From positions 1 to 64,000 of the forward strand of contig CP082230.1 in NCBI GenBank assembly GCA_019856515.1: DNA of 64,000 nt, in the 5' to 3' direction. Shown piece by piece: positions 26,271 through 35,455 of this stretch. The notes beneath the pieces were generated by a model. It did no database searches. It saw only the letters and a list, made by a program, of their open reading frames with translations, and was not told the DNA's origin. Numbering within the stretch: the stretch's first letter is position 1; every line of letters starts with the position of its first letter. The DNA is from Prolixibacteraceae bacterium. Lineage in GTDB: Bacteria > Bacteroidota > Bacteroidia > Bacteroidales > Prolixibacteraceae. The position numbers were made by a program, and so were the translations under genes.

Positions 26271-28448
26271 CTATAACTGACTATATTTATTGAACATGTA
26301 TATTGCGGTATCAGCTGCATCTCCTTGTGGAGAGGTAATCGTTTCTATGTGAGATCTAGACCATTGATCTTCTAATGCAAACCAATCTATATCTTTTGGT
26401 TTTTCTCCTTTTAGAATGGCTATTTTTCGATGTATATATTTCTCCCATCTAGGATAATAAAGTTGCGAGAGAACTCCGACCCATTCTTTGTGAGCATAGT
26501 CGTGAAGTCCACCTTTATTGGCAGCATGTCTATTTCCCCAGCTCGTGATTTGTGTACGAGCATTCCATTCCATTAAATCTTTGTTTTTGGGCTGTTCTAC
26601 CATATTTCTTGCTTGTTGAATCCATTGTCCTACAAGGAATTCTTTTCTTGTCATTAAGAGTTTTTCTTCATCAAGAATTAGTTGTAGTAATTGGTCTCCA
26701 ATTGATTTTACTTCTGTGATATTTTCAGCTTTGTCAGCTTCTTCTAAATCCATGTGTAGTTTTTGTGCCTTAATGGCCATGATTTGTCGAACGAAATCTA
26801 CCACATCATATTGGTAAGTGTCTAACTCATGTAGTTTACTGCTCTGCGAAAGCAATAAGCTTGTAGCATCAATAAGTTGTTGGGGATTGTAATAGATATC
26901 TGATTTGCCCCAACTAGATACACTTTTAATCTTTTCTTTGGGACGTGCGCAAAGAATATTTTCAGGGCAACCTTCAGCACCTTTATTTCTAGGGCAACTA
27001 TAGACAGAGTGTAATAGAGTAGACCAAGCTTGATTGATCTCTTTGTTTAGTATACCATATCTCGCTTTTGCATATGAAGCAATCCATTGGTCAATATCTA
27101 TTTTATTCTCAGTCCATCCAAGATCATAAATAAAGTCGTAAACTACAGGATAAGTTCCAATACCTTCCATGGCTGAACCGATACCAGAAAGACCTTTGTT
27201 CTTAGGGCTTTTAAGAGCAAAGTAGGCGTCCTCCGCAATGGTCTCTATTTTTCCGTAAATGCCAGTATTTCCTCCAAAGTTAGGAACGGTACACCATATC
27301 CAATCATGACCGATAAAACCTTTATCTCGTTTCCACAGAGAAGTAGTACCACCCCATTGAGGTCTTACTTCTCCCCAAAGGTCAAGAACAATCGCTTTTT
27401 TCTTAGGTATTCCTTTTAAGAGAGCCGTTCTCGGGTTATTTTGCCATGCTTGTAACACCCATGTAGCACCATTATTTTCTTGATTCATCATGGTGAAAAT
27501 ACGCTCTCCTGCTTTTGTTACGTTTATTCCTTTCGTTTGTCCTCCTTCATGAAAAGGGTCGCCTCCGAAGAATTTATTCTCGCCATAAAGCTTCTTCTGT
27601 TCTTCATAGAATATCGTACTGAATTTTTCAAATAGCGGATCTTCTGGGGTAAGAAAAGCTGGACGTCGGTAGCCACACCAAGTTCCTACATCTCGAATGT
27701 CTGCATCAGGGTATTTTTTTATAGAAGCATGTGGAACCATTCCATAGAAACCTTGAAGCACTGGTTCAATGCCTAGCTCTCTCATTCTATTTACGATTTT
27801 CTTCTGAAGTATGGCTCTATTATCAATATATTCTTGAGGAACTCCTCCTCCCCATCCTTCAAGGTTTCCCATTAACCACCATGCTTCAAATGCAGGTCCT
27901 GGAATAAATGCATTAATATCATCTTCACTATACTCGAGTCTTCGTAATGTATTTTGCCAAACTTTGGACTGTCCTGTTATGGCTAATGTGATATTTATTC
28001 CATTTAATGCCATCCAATCAATCTCTTTCTCCCATCTCGTCCAATCCCAGAAAGCCATACTATAGCTATGGGTGCAATAGTTTAAGTAATATCGATATTC
28101 AAAAGGAGAGGATATAATTTCTTTGGGATTTACTTTAGGTTGAATCTCTGGGAGGTTCATATTATCACCACACCAAGAGGTGCTACGATAGCAATATCTC
28201 GTTAGATAGTGTTTTATCCCTCGTGTAATTGCTCCTTTACTATTCCCTCTAATAAGAAGCTTATTGTTTATCGTTTCAAGTTCACAATAGTCATTATCTC
28301 GATTGTCTTTTTCAATCTTAATGATGATGTTGTCTTGGTATTGTGGGGCAATACGTTCTATAAAACGATATAGTTCTTGGTGTTTTTTATCTTCTGTGCA
28401 GCCTACACATTGTAAAAGAAGTAGTAATGATACAATTAGTTGTTTCAT
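26271..28448 (-). CDS. GH89 alpha-N-acetylglucosaminidase (NAGLU type)
   Basis: A 725-residue lipoprotein (lipobox LQCVGC, Cys17). It removes terminal alpha-linked GlcNAc from glycans such as heparan sulfate ends or alpha-1,4-GlcNAc capped mucin. The NAGLU N-domain (residues 25-115) precedes the catalytic barrel. Family hallmarks are YYLNYCTHSYSMAFWDWTRWE (about 120-140), ALNGINITLAITGQ (147-160), GPAFEAWWLMGNLEGWGG (about 184-201), and the catalytic Glu pair: Glu301 in GGDPFHEGG and Glu428 in SAMEGIG. An all-helical C-domain completes it (440-725). It follows susD by about 60 bp in the same operon, which places it in glycan use at the cell surface or periplasm. Confidence 0.95.
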   Translation of the reverse strand: MKQLIVSLLLLLQCVGCTEDKKHQELYRFIERIAPQYQDNIIIKIEKDNRDNDYCELETINNKLLIRGNSKGAITRGIKHYLTRYCYRSTSWCGDNMNLPEIQPKVNPKEIISSPFEYRYYLNYCTHSYSMAFWDWTRWEKEIDWMALNGINITLAITGQSKVWQNTLRRLEYSEDDINAFIPGPAFEAWWLMGNLEGWGGGVPQEYIDNRAILQKKIVNRMRELGIEPVLQGFYGMVPHASIKKYPDADIRDVGTWCGYRRPAFLTPEDPLFEKFSTIFYEEQKKLYGENKFFGGDPFHEGGQTKGINVTKAGERIFTMMNQENNGATWVLQAWQNNPRTALLKGIPKKKAIVLDLWGEVRPQWGGTTSLWKRDKGFIGHDWIWCTVPNFGGNTGIYGKIETIAEDAYFALKSPKNKGLSGIGSAMEGIGTYPVVYDFIYDLGWTENKIDIDQWIASYAKARYGILNKEINQAWSTLLHSVYSCPRNKGAEGCPENILCARPKEKIKSVSSWGKSDIYYNPQQLIDATSLLLSQSSKLHELDTYQYDVVDFVRQIMAIKAQKLHMDLEEADKAENITEVKSIGDQLLQLILDEEKLLMTRKEFLVGQWIQQARNMVEQPKNKDLMEWNARTQITSWGNRHAANKGGLHDYAHKEWVGVLSQLYYPRWEKYIHRKIAILKGEKPKDIDWFALEDQWSRSHIETITSPQGDAADTAIYMFNKYSQL

Positions 28449-28465
28449 GTGTTTTTTGTTGATTC

Positions 28466-28501
28466 AATACACTGCTTGGAGATGATTCCAAGCAGTGTAT
28501 T
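28466..28501 (-). promoter_or_regulatory. Intra-operon stem-loop between susD and GH89
   Basis: AATACACTGCTTGGA (28466-28480) pairs perfectly over 15 bp with TCCAAGCAGTGTATT (28487-28501), loop of 6 nt. No T-run follows leftwards, so it is not a simple terminator. It occurs just after the susD stop, where such hairpins can stabilise the susCD message relative to the enzyme gene. That role is inference. Confidence 0.7.
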
Positions 28502-28508
28502 ACTGTGT

Positions 28509-29990
28509 TTAGTACCCAGGGTTTTGAGTAATATTAGGATTCTCATTACGAGCAATTTGAGGAATAGGGAACAGGTTGTGTGTTTCTGATATTCCAACGG
28601 CTCCTCTTTCTATTGCCTTTTCAATATATTTCCCGTGACGAATAAGATCTTCTCTACGTGAACCTTCGCAGAATAACTCTCTAAAACGTTCATCAAGAAT
28701 ATAGTTATTGAAGTCATTTTTATCTGTAAACATTCCTATTGTGATAGGAGTAGCTCCAGCGCGATTACGAATTTCATTTACTAAGTCAACGCTTGTTTGA
28801 TTAAGTCCATTTAGTTCGTTTAATGCTTCGGCTTTAGATAAAAGAACTTCCGCATATCGATATACTACATAGTCATTACCATGTGCTAGACCAGTACTTG
28901 CTGGGTCTTCATCGTATTTAACCGGTATAGCACCAAGCTTTGCCCAAGCCTCTGTAGATGCTTTCAGATCTAATACGCCATCCTTGGTATTGATATACCT
29001 CCAAAGGCATTCAAGTCGTTGATCTTTGCCTTCTTCAAATTTATCATACATAACCCATGGAACTTTATAACCACCCCATTTCTGTACAGGTATTCCTTGT
29101 GGTGAAACATAAGGTGACGGAAGCACGTGCGCTAGCCACTGATTAAACATATCGGACACATTACGAGGTAGTGCCCATATAATTTCACTATTTTTCTCGT
29201 TGGCAATACTAAAGATAGATTTATAAGTGTCTTGCAGTTGGTAAACACCTAGCGCCGTTATTTGATCAGCAGTAGCATTTGCTTTATCCCACATCTTTTC
29301 ATGCATATATAGTTTTAGTAAAGCCATTAATGCAGTTCCTTGTGTTACCCTACCAAAGTCGCTTTCTGCATAGATTTTAGGTGTACCTTCTACGGCTTTT
29401 TGAACATTCTCTTCGATATATTTAATCATCCACTCTTTTGTCTGTCTCTTAGGCAAAAAAGTAGTATTAGGGTCCATTGTGATCTTAGTGTTCGTTACTA
29501 AAGGAACGGGACCATAGAAATCGTAAAGTGTATATGATAGCATGGCCATTAATCCATGTATCTCTGCGATATAACGTTTTTTGAGGTCCTCGTTCATCGC
29601 GACTTGACTAATACGATCAATAGTGTTAATACATATGGTATGTGCTTGTATATATTCTGTATATGATAATATAACATTATCACTACTTGAGTTCCATAAG
29701 AATTTTGAATAATCCTCCCACGACCAATGTCCCCAGAAGCAGACAAATTCATCCGTGGTTGCGATATTCATGATTAATCGATTTTGCCAGTTAGGGATTT
29801 GATAGCTTCCCATTTTGGAATAACATCCAGTAACAGCTGTTCGTACATCTTCTGCATTTTTAGGGAAATTGCTTGGACTTAATTGGTTGTATGTAACCGG
29901 TTCAAGGTTTCCTTCACACCCTACTAAGATGAGAACAAGTAGTAGAGAAGTGATTATTTTATTTATATGATATGTTTTCATGGATCTCAA
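28509..29990 (-). CDS. SusD/RagB-family glycan-binding lipoprotein
   Basis: A 493-residue surface lipoprotein (VLILVGC lipobox, about residue 25). It has the SusD TPR-like helical core: VTGCYSKMGSY near 53, IHGLMAMLSYTLYDFYGPVPLV (about 145-165), GTALMALLKLYMHEKMWDKA, then YVVYRYAEVLLSKAEALNELN (about 372-392), and the typical ending FRELFCEGSRREDLIRHGKY with FPIPQIARNENPNITQNPGY. SusD proteins lid the SusC channel and capture oligosaccharides. The start lies 14 bp after the susC stop. The ATG used gives MRSMKTYHI; the second Met (residue 4) is equally plausible. Confidence 0.95.
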   Translation of the reverse strand: MRSMKTYHINKIITSLLLVLILVGCEGNLEPVTYNQLSPSNFPKNAEDVRTAVTGCYSKMGSYQIPNWQNRLIMNIATTDEFVCFWGHWSWEDYSKFLWNSSSDNVILSYTEYIQAHTICINTIDRISQVAMNEDLKKRYIAEIHGLMAMLSYTLYDFYGPVPLVTNTKITMDPNTTFLPKRQTKEWMIKYIEENVQKAVEGTPKIYAESDFGRVTQGTALMALLKLYMHEKMWDKANATADQITALGVYQLQDTYKSIFSIANEKNSEIIWALPRNVSDMFNQWLAHVLPSPYVSPQGIPVQKWGGYKVPWVMYDKFEEGKDQRLECLWRYINTKDGVLDLKASTEAWAKLGAIPVKYDEDPASTGLAHGNDYVVYRYAEVLLSKAEALNELNGLNQTSVDLVNEIRNRAGATPITIGMFTDKNDFNNYILDERFRELFCEGSRREDLIRHGKYIEKAIERGAVGISETHNLFPIPQIARNENPNITQNPGY

Positions 29991-30004
29991 CGGATTTAAG
30001 GTGA

Positions 30005-33000
30005 TTAGAATGAAATATTTAATCCTAGTGTATAGCTTGTCTGAGGAGGATAAAGTCCACCAAATTCAGGATCTCCTCCTTCATAATCTGTGATAATAAA
30101 AGGATTAGATACATCGACATATACTCTTGCTTTTTGAAGAAATTTAGTGTGTTGTAGAAGTTTATCGAAAGTATAACCCATTGTGATATTTTTTACTCTG
30201 ATGAAGCTAGCATCTTGTAGCAAGAATTGATATCCGCCAGCATATGGATTACGTGCGACACTGTTAGGGTATTTCCCATTTGGGTTCTCGCTACTCCAAG
30301 AATCATTGATAAGCACTGCTTTATTTTGACCACGCGACAATTCATATCCGAACTGTCCATCTTCTAAATAAGCATTGGTTTTTTTGATTCCTAGCATTCC
30401 ATACATATGAATATTCAGATCAAAGTTTTTATACTCAAAAGTATTGGTAAATCCGATGATTAGAGAAGGGTCTTCATTTGCAATCTTTACCATATCAGCC
30501 TCATTTAATTTTCCATCAGGTTCTCCTGTTTTATTGTTATTCTCATCAAAGCCGTTAATGTCTTTGACCTTTTGCCATCCTGGGATTGCTGATGGCATAT
30601 GAGGGATTGCCTCTCCTGGTTGAACGAGTCCGTCCATTTCATACCCCCAATGTACACGAATAGGATCTTTTTCTGATTCGTAAGATTTAAGAATAGTGCC
30701 AGGAGCTCTTTGAACCCATGCATCTTTGTATGCTGAAAGGTTTAAATTTGTAGTCCATTTGAAAGCACGGTCAATATTAATGGTAGAGAGAGTTACTTCG
30801 TATCCTCTAGAGGATGTAATCCCCATATTGGCATTCATTTTGCTCAATTCTAAGAAAGAGCGTAATGCTTTTTTACCTAGAAGATCGGAAATCTCTTTAT
30901 AGAAATACTCAACACTCGCACTTACTCTATTATTCCAAAAACCAATATCTGCACCAATATTATATTCGGTTGTAGTTTCCCATCTTAGACTTGGATTCTC
31001 ATATGAGCTTAAGTAAGAACCAGTGCTTACATTATCTCCAAATATCCAATTGTGTCCCATGTTGTAGTATGCAAATGCACCAGATATATTACTATTACCA
31101 GTTTGCCCCGCACTCAAACGAAGTTTTAGGTTGCTGATCCACTCTTGTGATTCCATAAATGGTTCATTATTAATTCTCCATGCCAACGCACCTGAAGGGA
31201 AATACCCCCACTTGTTATTCTTACCGAATTTAGTGGAACCATCAGCTCTTAATGTGAACGTAAATAGATATTTGTCGTTAATATTGTAAAGTAATCTTCC
31301 AAAATAAGATGCAAGCACATCTTCTCCTTGGTAGGATGATACACCTGGTTTTTCACCTTCTCCTGCACCAATATTGTTATAAAGAAAAGCATCGGTGGTA
31401 AACTTATTATTTCCTAGTCCATGCCCTTCCCATGTGAATTTCTGATATTCGTAACCAACTAATGAGCTAATATGATGGTTTTTGAATAGATCAAATTGGT
31501 AAGATAAAGTCGTGTTGAATAAGTAGTCCTCACGATTGTTTTGGGTAATATTTGCTTGTCCACCTACTCTTTCTCCATAGAGTGTCGTTTTGGGTAGATA
31601 CAGTTTGGTTGTTGCTCTGTTTTGATCCACACCTACCTTTGTGGTCATTTTAAGATTCTTTAAAGGAGAAATCTCAACGTATCCTTGAGCAAGAAGTCTA
31701 TCCTTTTGAGTTTCATTGGTAATTTCAAGTAGAGATACTGGATTTGGATAGAATGGAGAGCCTGGTATAAGTGTGTAGTTCCCATCTTCATCTTTCACAT
31801 CCAATGTTGGTGTAAATCGCATTGCGGTTTCAATTACTCCTGCATACTCATTGATCCCTGTTCCCATCGAAGCATTATTGTAGTTTACACGACTCCCCGT
31901 AGAACGGATACCTACTTTTAACCAATCATTAATTTTAGTATCAAGATTTACACGTCCAGTCAAACGCATAAAGTCATTTCCTTTAACGACACCGTCTTGA
32001 TCGAAATGGTTTACCGAAATTAAATAATTGGTTTTCTCATTGGCACCACTAATGGTTACATTATTCTCAATAATTTTACCTTGTCTTGTGACAAGATCAA
32101 ACCAGTCAGTACCAGGGCCAGAATTGTTCATTTGATCTTCTGTATAGGTAGGTACCCATGGTGTGATTGTAGCGGCATCTGCATTACCATAAACCCCTAC
32201 TTTGTTGTCCATCATCCACTTCTCTTTTGCTTGGCGGTTTGTTGCCTGCATATAGCCTTGTGCATCCAAAACATCCCATGGTTTCGATATGTTTTGAACT
32301 CCTGTTTTTAGTCCGTAGTCTACTTTTACTTTCCCTTTTTTACCATTTTTTGTTGTGATTAATATAACCCCATTGGCAGCTCTTGCACCATATATCGCTG
32401 TCGCACTAGCATCTTTTAGCACTTCGATGGACTCAATGTCATTAGGGTTGATTGAATTTAGAGGGCTTCTTGTTCCTACCGTATATCTGTTTGATCCTGT
32501 ATTCGGGTCAACTCCATCGGCTACGGGGAAGCCATCTATAATGTAAAGCGGTGAATTACCCGCACCAACAGATGCTGCACCTCGAACGGTTATTGAGATT
32601 GCTCCACCTGGTTGTGCATCATTTTGTGTTACTTTAACCCCAGCAGCTTTTCCTGAAAGCATATGTTGTACAGAAGTTGTTGCTGATTCAGGAAGATCTT
32701 CAGTTTTTACTGAAGAAACAGCACCTGTGAGATCACTCTTTTTCATCACGCCGTAACCTACTGCAACTACTTCACTGAGCCCGATAGACTCTTGTTGAAG
32801 AGTTACATTGATATTTGTGGTGTTTTGAATGTCAATAACTTTTGATTTCATTCCGATATAAGAAACCTTTATTTGTGTCACGTCTTTATCAACAGTTAAA
32901 GCAAACTGACCGTTGATATCGGAGATCCCACCCTTAACTGTTCCTACAAGTTGAATGGTGGCACCTATTATAGGTTCACCTTGTACATCAACAACTGTAC

Positions 33001-33394
33001 CTGTAATTTTGCGGTTGGTCTCTTTCTGTTGATCTTGATTTATAGGACGAGTCCTCTTTGAGTGTATTGTAACCGTTTTCCCATTAAGTGTGTATGTTAG
33101 GGAGGTCTCTTTTAGACATTCGTCAAGGATTGTAGACAATGGGGTATCCTTGAATGCTTTGTTTTTAACTACGATATTTTCTACCGCATCTTCTTGGAAG
33201 AAGAAGGATAGTTCAGATGCATCTTGAAGTCGTAGTAGAAGACCTTTTAGTGTTTCCGATTTTACCCTTACACTCATGGAAGGTAGGTCTACGGTACCTT
33301 CTGTAGCATAGATAGACTGAGAACTGAACACACATAGACTAAGTATCAGCCATGTCGTTACAGTCTTTATTGAATTGCTCCAATTCCTGTTCAT
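30005..33394 (-). CDS. SusC/RagA TonB-dependent receptor with STN signalling domain
   Basis: A 1129-residue outer-membrane importer. After the signal peptide (cleaved near residue 30) comes a secretin/TonB N-terminal STN domain (about 45-112, SFFFQEDAVENIVVKN, LDECLKETSLTYTLNG), then a carboxypeptidase regulatory-like domain (130-210, ITGTVVDVQGEPIIGATIQL). The plug follows with VVAVGYGVMKKSDLTGAV and ASATAIYGARAANGVILI, then a 22-strand barrel ending LGLNISF. The STN domain contacts a FecR-type anti-sigma factor, and the adjacent FecR/ECF pair fits that. It imports the glycan products handled by SusD and GH89. Confidence 0.96.
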   Translation of the reverse strand: MNRNWSNSIKTVTTWLILSLCVFSSQSIYATEGTVDLPSMSVRVKSETLKGLLLRLQDASELSFFFQEDAVENIVVKNKAFKDTPLSTILDECLKETSLTYTLNGKTVTIHSKRTRPINQDQQKETNRKITGTVVDVQGEPIIGATIQLVGTVKGGISDINGQFALTVDKDVTQIKVSYIGMKSKVIDIQNTTNINVTLQQESIGLSEVVAVGYGVMKKSDLTGAVSSVKTEDLPESATTSVQHMLSGKAAGVKVTQNDAQPGGAISITVRGAASVGAGNSPLYIIDGFPVADGVDPNTGSNRYTVGTRSPLNSINPNDIESIEVLKDASATAIYGARAANGVILITTKNGKKGKVKVDYGLKTGVQNISKPWDVLDAQGYMQATNRQAKEKWMMDNKVGVYGNADAATITPWVPTYTEDQMNNSGPGTDWFDLVTRQGKIIENNVTISGANEKTNYLISVNHFDQDGVVKGNDFMRLTGRVNLDTKINDWLKVGIRSTGSRVNYNNASMGTGINEYAGVIETAMRFTPTLDVKDEDGNYTLIPGSPFYPNPVSLLEITNETQKDRLLAQGYVEISPLKNLKMTTKVGVDQNRATTKLYLPKTTLYGERVGGQANITQNNREDYLFNTTLSYQFDLFKNHHISSLVGYEYQKFTWEGHGLGNNKFTTDAFLYNNIGAGEGEKPGVSSYQGEDVLASYFGRLLYNINDKYLFTFTLRADGSTKFGKNNKWGYFPSGALAWRINNEPFMESQEWISNLKLRLSAGQTGNSNISGAFAYYNMGHNWIFGDNVSTGSYLSSYENPSLRWETTTEYNIGADIGFWNNRVSASVEYFYKEISDLLGKKALRSFLELSKMNANMGITSSRGYEVTLSTINIDRAFKWTTNLNLSAYKDAWVQRAPGTILKSYESEKDPIRVHWGYEMDGLVQPGEAIPHMPSAIPGWQKVKDINGFDENNNKTGEPDGKLNEADMVKIANEDPSLIIGFTNTFEYKNFDLNIHMYGMLGIKKTNAYLEDGQFGYELSRGQNKAVLINDSWSSENPNGKYPNSVARNPYAGGYQFLLQDASFIRVKNITMGYTFDKLLQHTKFLQKARVYVDVSNPFIITDYEGGDPEFGGLYPPQTSYTLGLNISF

Positions 33395-33483
33395 AAATTA
33401 TTGATTTAGTATTAGATAATTGTGTTTATTATAACCAACACCAAATCATAATCTATGAAAGAGATTATCTCAGAGTTGGTTGT

Positions 33484-34617
33484 TTATTGTTTCTCTTTTA
33501 TTTCATAAATACCCTCTTTAAATTCTATTATAATTCCCATCGTTTGAAATAATCTAACGATGTCTTGAAAATGGTTGTAGCGCTCAAATGTTCCAGTAAA
33601 CTTGAGTTTCTTGGTCTCTTTATTTGAATATTTTACCTTGAAATCATACCAATAAGAAAGATCCTTGAAGATCTCTTCTAACGTGTTATTTTCATAAGAG
33701 AAAGCATCACCTCTCCAAGCCAATAGTCGTTGTGCATTTATATGCTTTTGGGTGGTCCACTTACCATCATGGAAGGATGCTAACATATCTGGTGTGATAG
33801 AGACCTTCTGTTGGCTCTTCTGATGCACTGCCTCTACTTTCCCTTCTGTAAGAATGACTACTGTGTGATTTTGGTTGCGCGTATTTACATTAAACTGTGT
33901 TCCCAACACTTTCACATAGACATCTGATGTTCTCACATAGAAAGGTTTGTTCTCCTGTTTGCTCACTTTGAAGAATGCTTCTCCTTTTACACTCACTTGT
34001 CGGCTATCCTCATCAAAAATATTTGGAAAGGTTAGCTTACTTGCTGCATTCATTGTGACTACAGTACCATCAGCCAGTTCCACGCAATAGCTCTGTTTTC
34101 TTGGAACTACAAGTGAATAGTGCTTATCAGATACAAACCACTGAGCTGAAATATCAGTTACTACCAGACGGTCAGATTTGATTTCAAATAGCCCTTTAGG
34201 TAGTTGTACAGTATCTTTTAACGCGACTTTTGTGCCATCTTCAAGTATTAAATAAGGCCTCTGAAGGTCAATTTCTGCCACTACACTTGTGTGGTCTCCC
34301 TCACTATAATTACTACTATACCATTTCAAAGAACCAGTTGTGATTGCCAATAAAATACTTGCTGCAACAGCGAATGACTTCCAACGACTCTTCCGATTGG
34401 ATGATTCCACTTGTTGTATAAAGGATTGAAATCCTCTATCTACATCGATCTCCTCCTCCATCTCTTTTTCTTGATAGAAGCTTGTTGCACTGTCAAAAAA
34501 TGATTGATGTTGAGGCTTTTTAGCCCAATTGTCAAATGCTTCTTTCTCCTTCTTTGATAAATCCTGTCGGTTTGCTTTCCGGAAAAGCCTCCATGATATC
34601 TCTTTTTCTCTTCTCAT
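33484..34617 (-). CDS. FecR-type anti-sigma factor
   Basis: A 377-residue inner-membrane protein. A cytosolic N-terminal part (1-85) with the usual helix KKEKEAFDNWAKKPQHQSFF, one membrane helix near 90-110 (SFAVAASILLAITTGSLKW), then a periplasmic FecR domain (about 165-255; ELADGTVVTMNAASKLTFP, VSVKGEAFFKVSK, VKVLGTQFNVN) and a C-terminal DUF4974-type domain (305-375, FSYENNTLEEIFKDLSYWY). It holds the ECF sigma factor until the STN domain of SusC signals substrate binding. It precedes susC by 89 bp and follows the sigma gene by 43 bp. Confidence 0.93.
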   Translation of the reverse strand: MRREKEISWRLFRKANRQDLSKKEKEAFDNWAKKPQHQSFFDSATSFYQEKEMEEEIDVDRGFQSFIQQVESSNRKSRWKSFAVAASILLAITTGSLKWYSSNYSEGDHTSVVAEIDLQRPYLILEDGTKVALKDTVQLPKGLFEIKSDRLVVTDISAQWFVSDKHYSLVVPRKQSYCVELADGTVVTMNAASKLTFPNIFDEDSRQVSVKGEAFFKVSKQENKPFYVRTSDVYVKVLGTQFNVNTRNQNHTVVILTEGKVEAVHQKSQQKVSITPDMLASFHDGKWTTQKHINAQRLLAWRGDAFSYENNTLEEIFKDLSYWYDFKVKYSNKETKKLKFTGTFERYNHFQDIVRLFQTMGIIIEFKEGIYEIKEKQ

Positions 34618-34660
34618 AATCTCTATTAACTAGTAAATGAACCCTTGAAATAGGGTGACA

Positions 34661-35221
34661 TCATTTGGTGAAAAAAAATAGTAAAATGGTAATCTTTTTT
34701 ATAGTCTCTTTATTATTAGGTAGTTGTAGTTCTGAACGAATTTTGCTGTAAGCTCTCTTTATCTGTGTTTTGACGGTGTTGACACTGATATTATGTCTCT
34801 CTGCAATCTTCCTATAGGTGATTCGTTCTTGATAGTGCTCTTGCACCATGATTTTCATTTTTGATGGCATCAGATCAATAACACTCTCTATTTTCTGAAT
34901 AATCTTTTCATCTGAAATATCACTATATCGGTGAATATAGATCAGTGCCTCTTTGATACTCTCTTCATGTCGATCGTGAATGGATAGCTGTTTGAGTCGA
35001 TTTAAGCATTTGTATTTGGCTGCACGAAATAGATAGTGCTCAATCTCACCATGAATATGTGTAAGGTCTTTTTTATGCCAAAGCTCAAGAAACAGCTCTT
35101 GTACCAAGTCCTGTGCCTCATCTCGATTATAGACAATGGCTGTACAGAACCTAACAAGGTCGCTGTAGTAGTCTTGATATAACATTTCAAATCGACTCTT
35201 TTTGTTCTTTCTTAAATACAT
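34661..35221 (-). CDS. ECF-type RNA polymerase sigma factor
   Basis: A 186-residue sigma-70 family protein. Region 2 spans about 12-78 (MLYQDYYSDLVRFCTAIVYN, RDEAQDLVQELFLELW) and region 4 about 125-175 (MKIMVQEHYQERITYRKIAE, HNISVNTVKTQIKRAYSKIR, the helix-turn-helix). It is the Bacteroidota ECF class that partners with FecR and STN-SusC and turns on its own PUL. It is the first gene of the leftward PUL, divergent from the SDR gene at 35.4 kb. The C-terminal KKITILLFFFTK is hydrophobic and not usual for the family. Confidence 0.93.
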   Translation of the reverse strand: MYLRKNKKSRFEMLYQDYYSDLVRFCTAIVYNRDEAQDLVQELFLELWHKKDLTHIHGEIEHYLFRAAKYKCLNRLKQLSIHDRHEESIKEALIYIHRYSDISDEKIIQKIESVIDLMPSKMKIMVQEHYQERITYRKIAERHNISVNTVKTQIKRAYSKIRSELQLPNNKETIKKITILLFFFTK

Positions 35222-35455
35222 TGAAGTCGGATTCTTTAGATAGTTTGTTCAATAGTTTTGTTACATTTCTTTGTCAAAATAGGTAAAAAGAATGTTTCAT
35301 GATAATTAAATAATGTTATTATTTGATAGTTCCTATCGATGAGTTTCTATAATACGATTCTAAACTAGCCTACAGGGTGAACTTTTATTGTTTTGCATTG
35401 TTACACTTGAAGTAATGGATTTTATGTCTATAACATAACACACATCTTATTGCAT

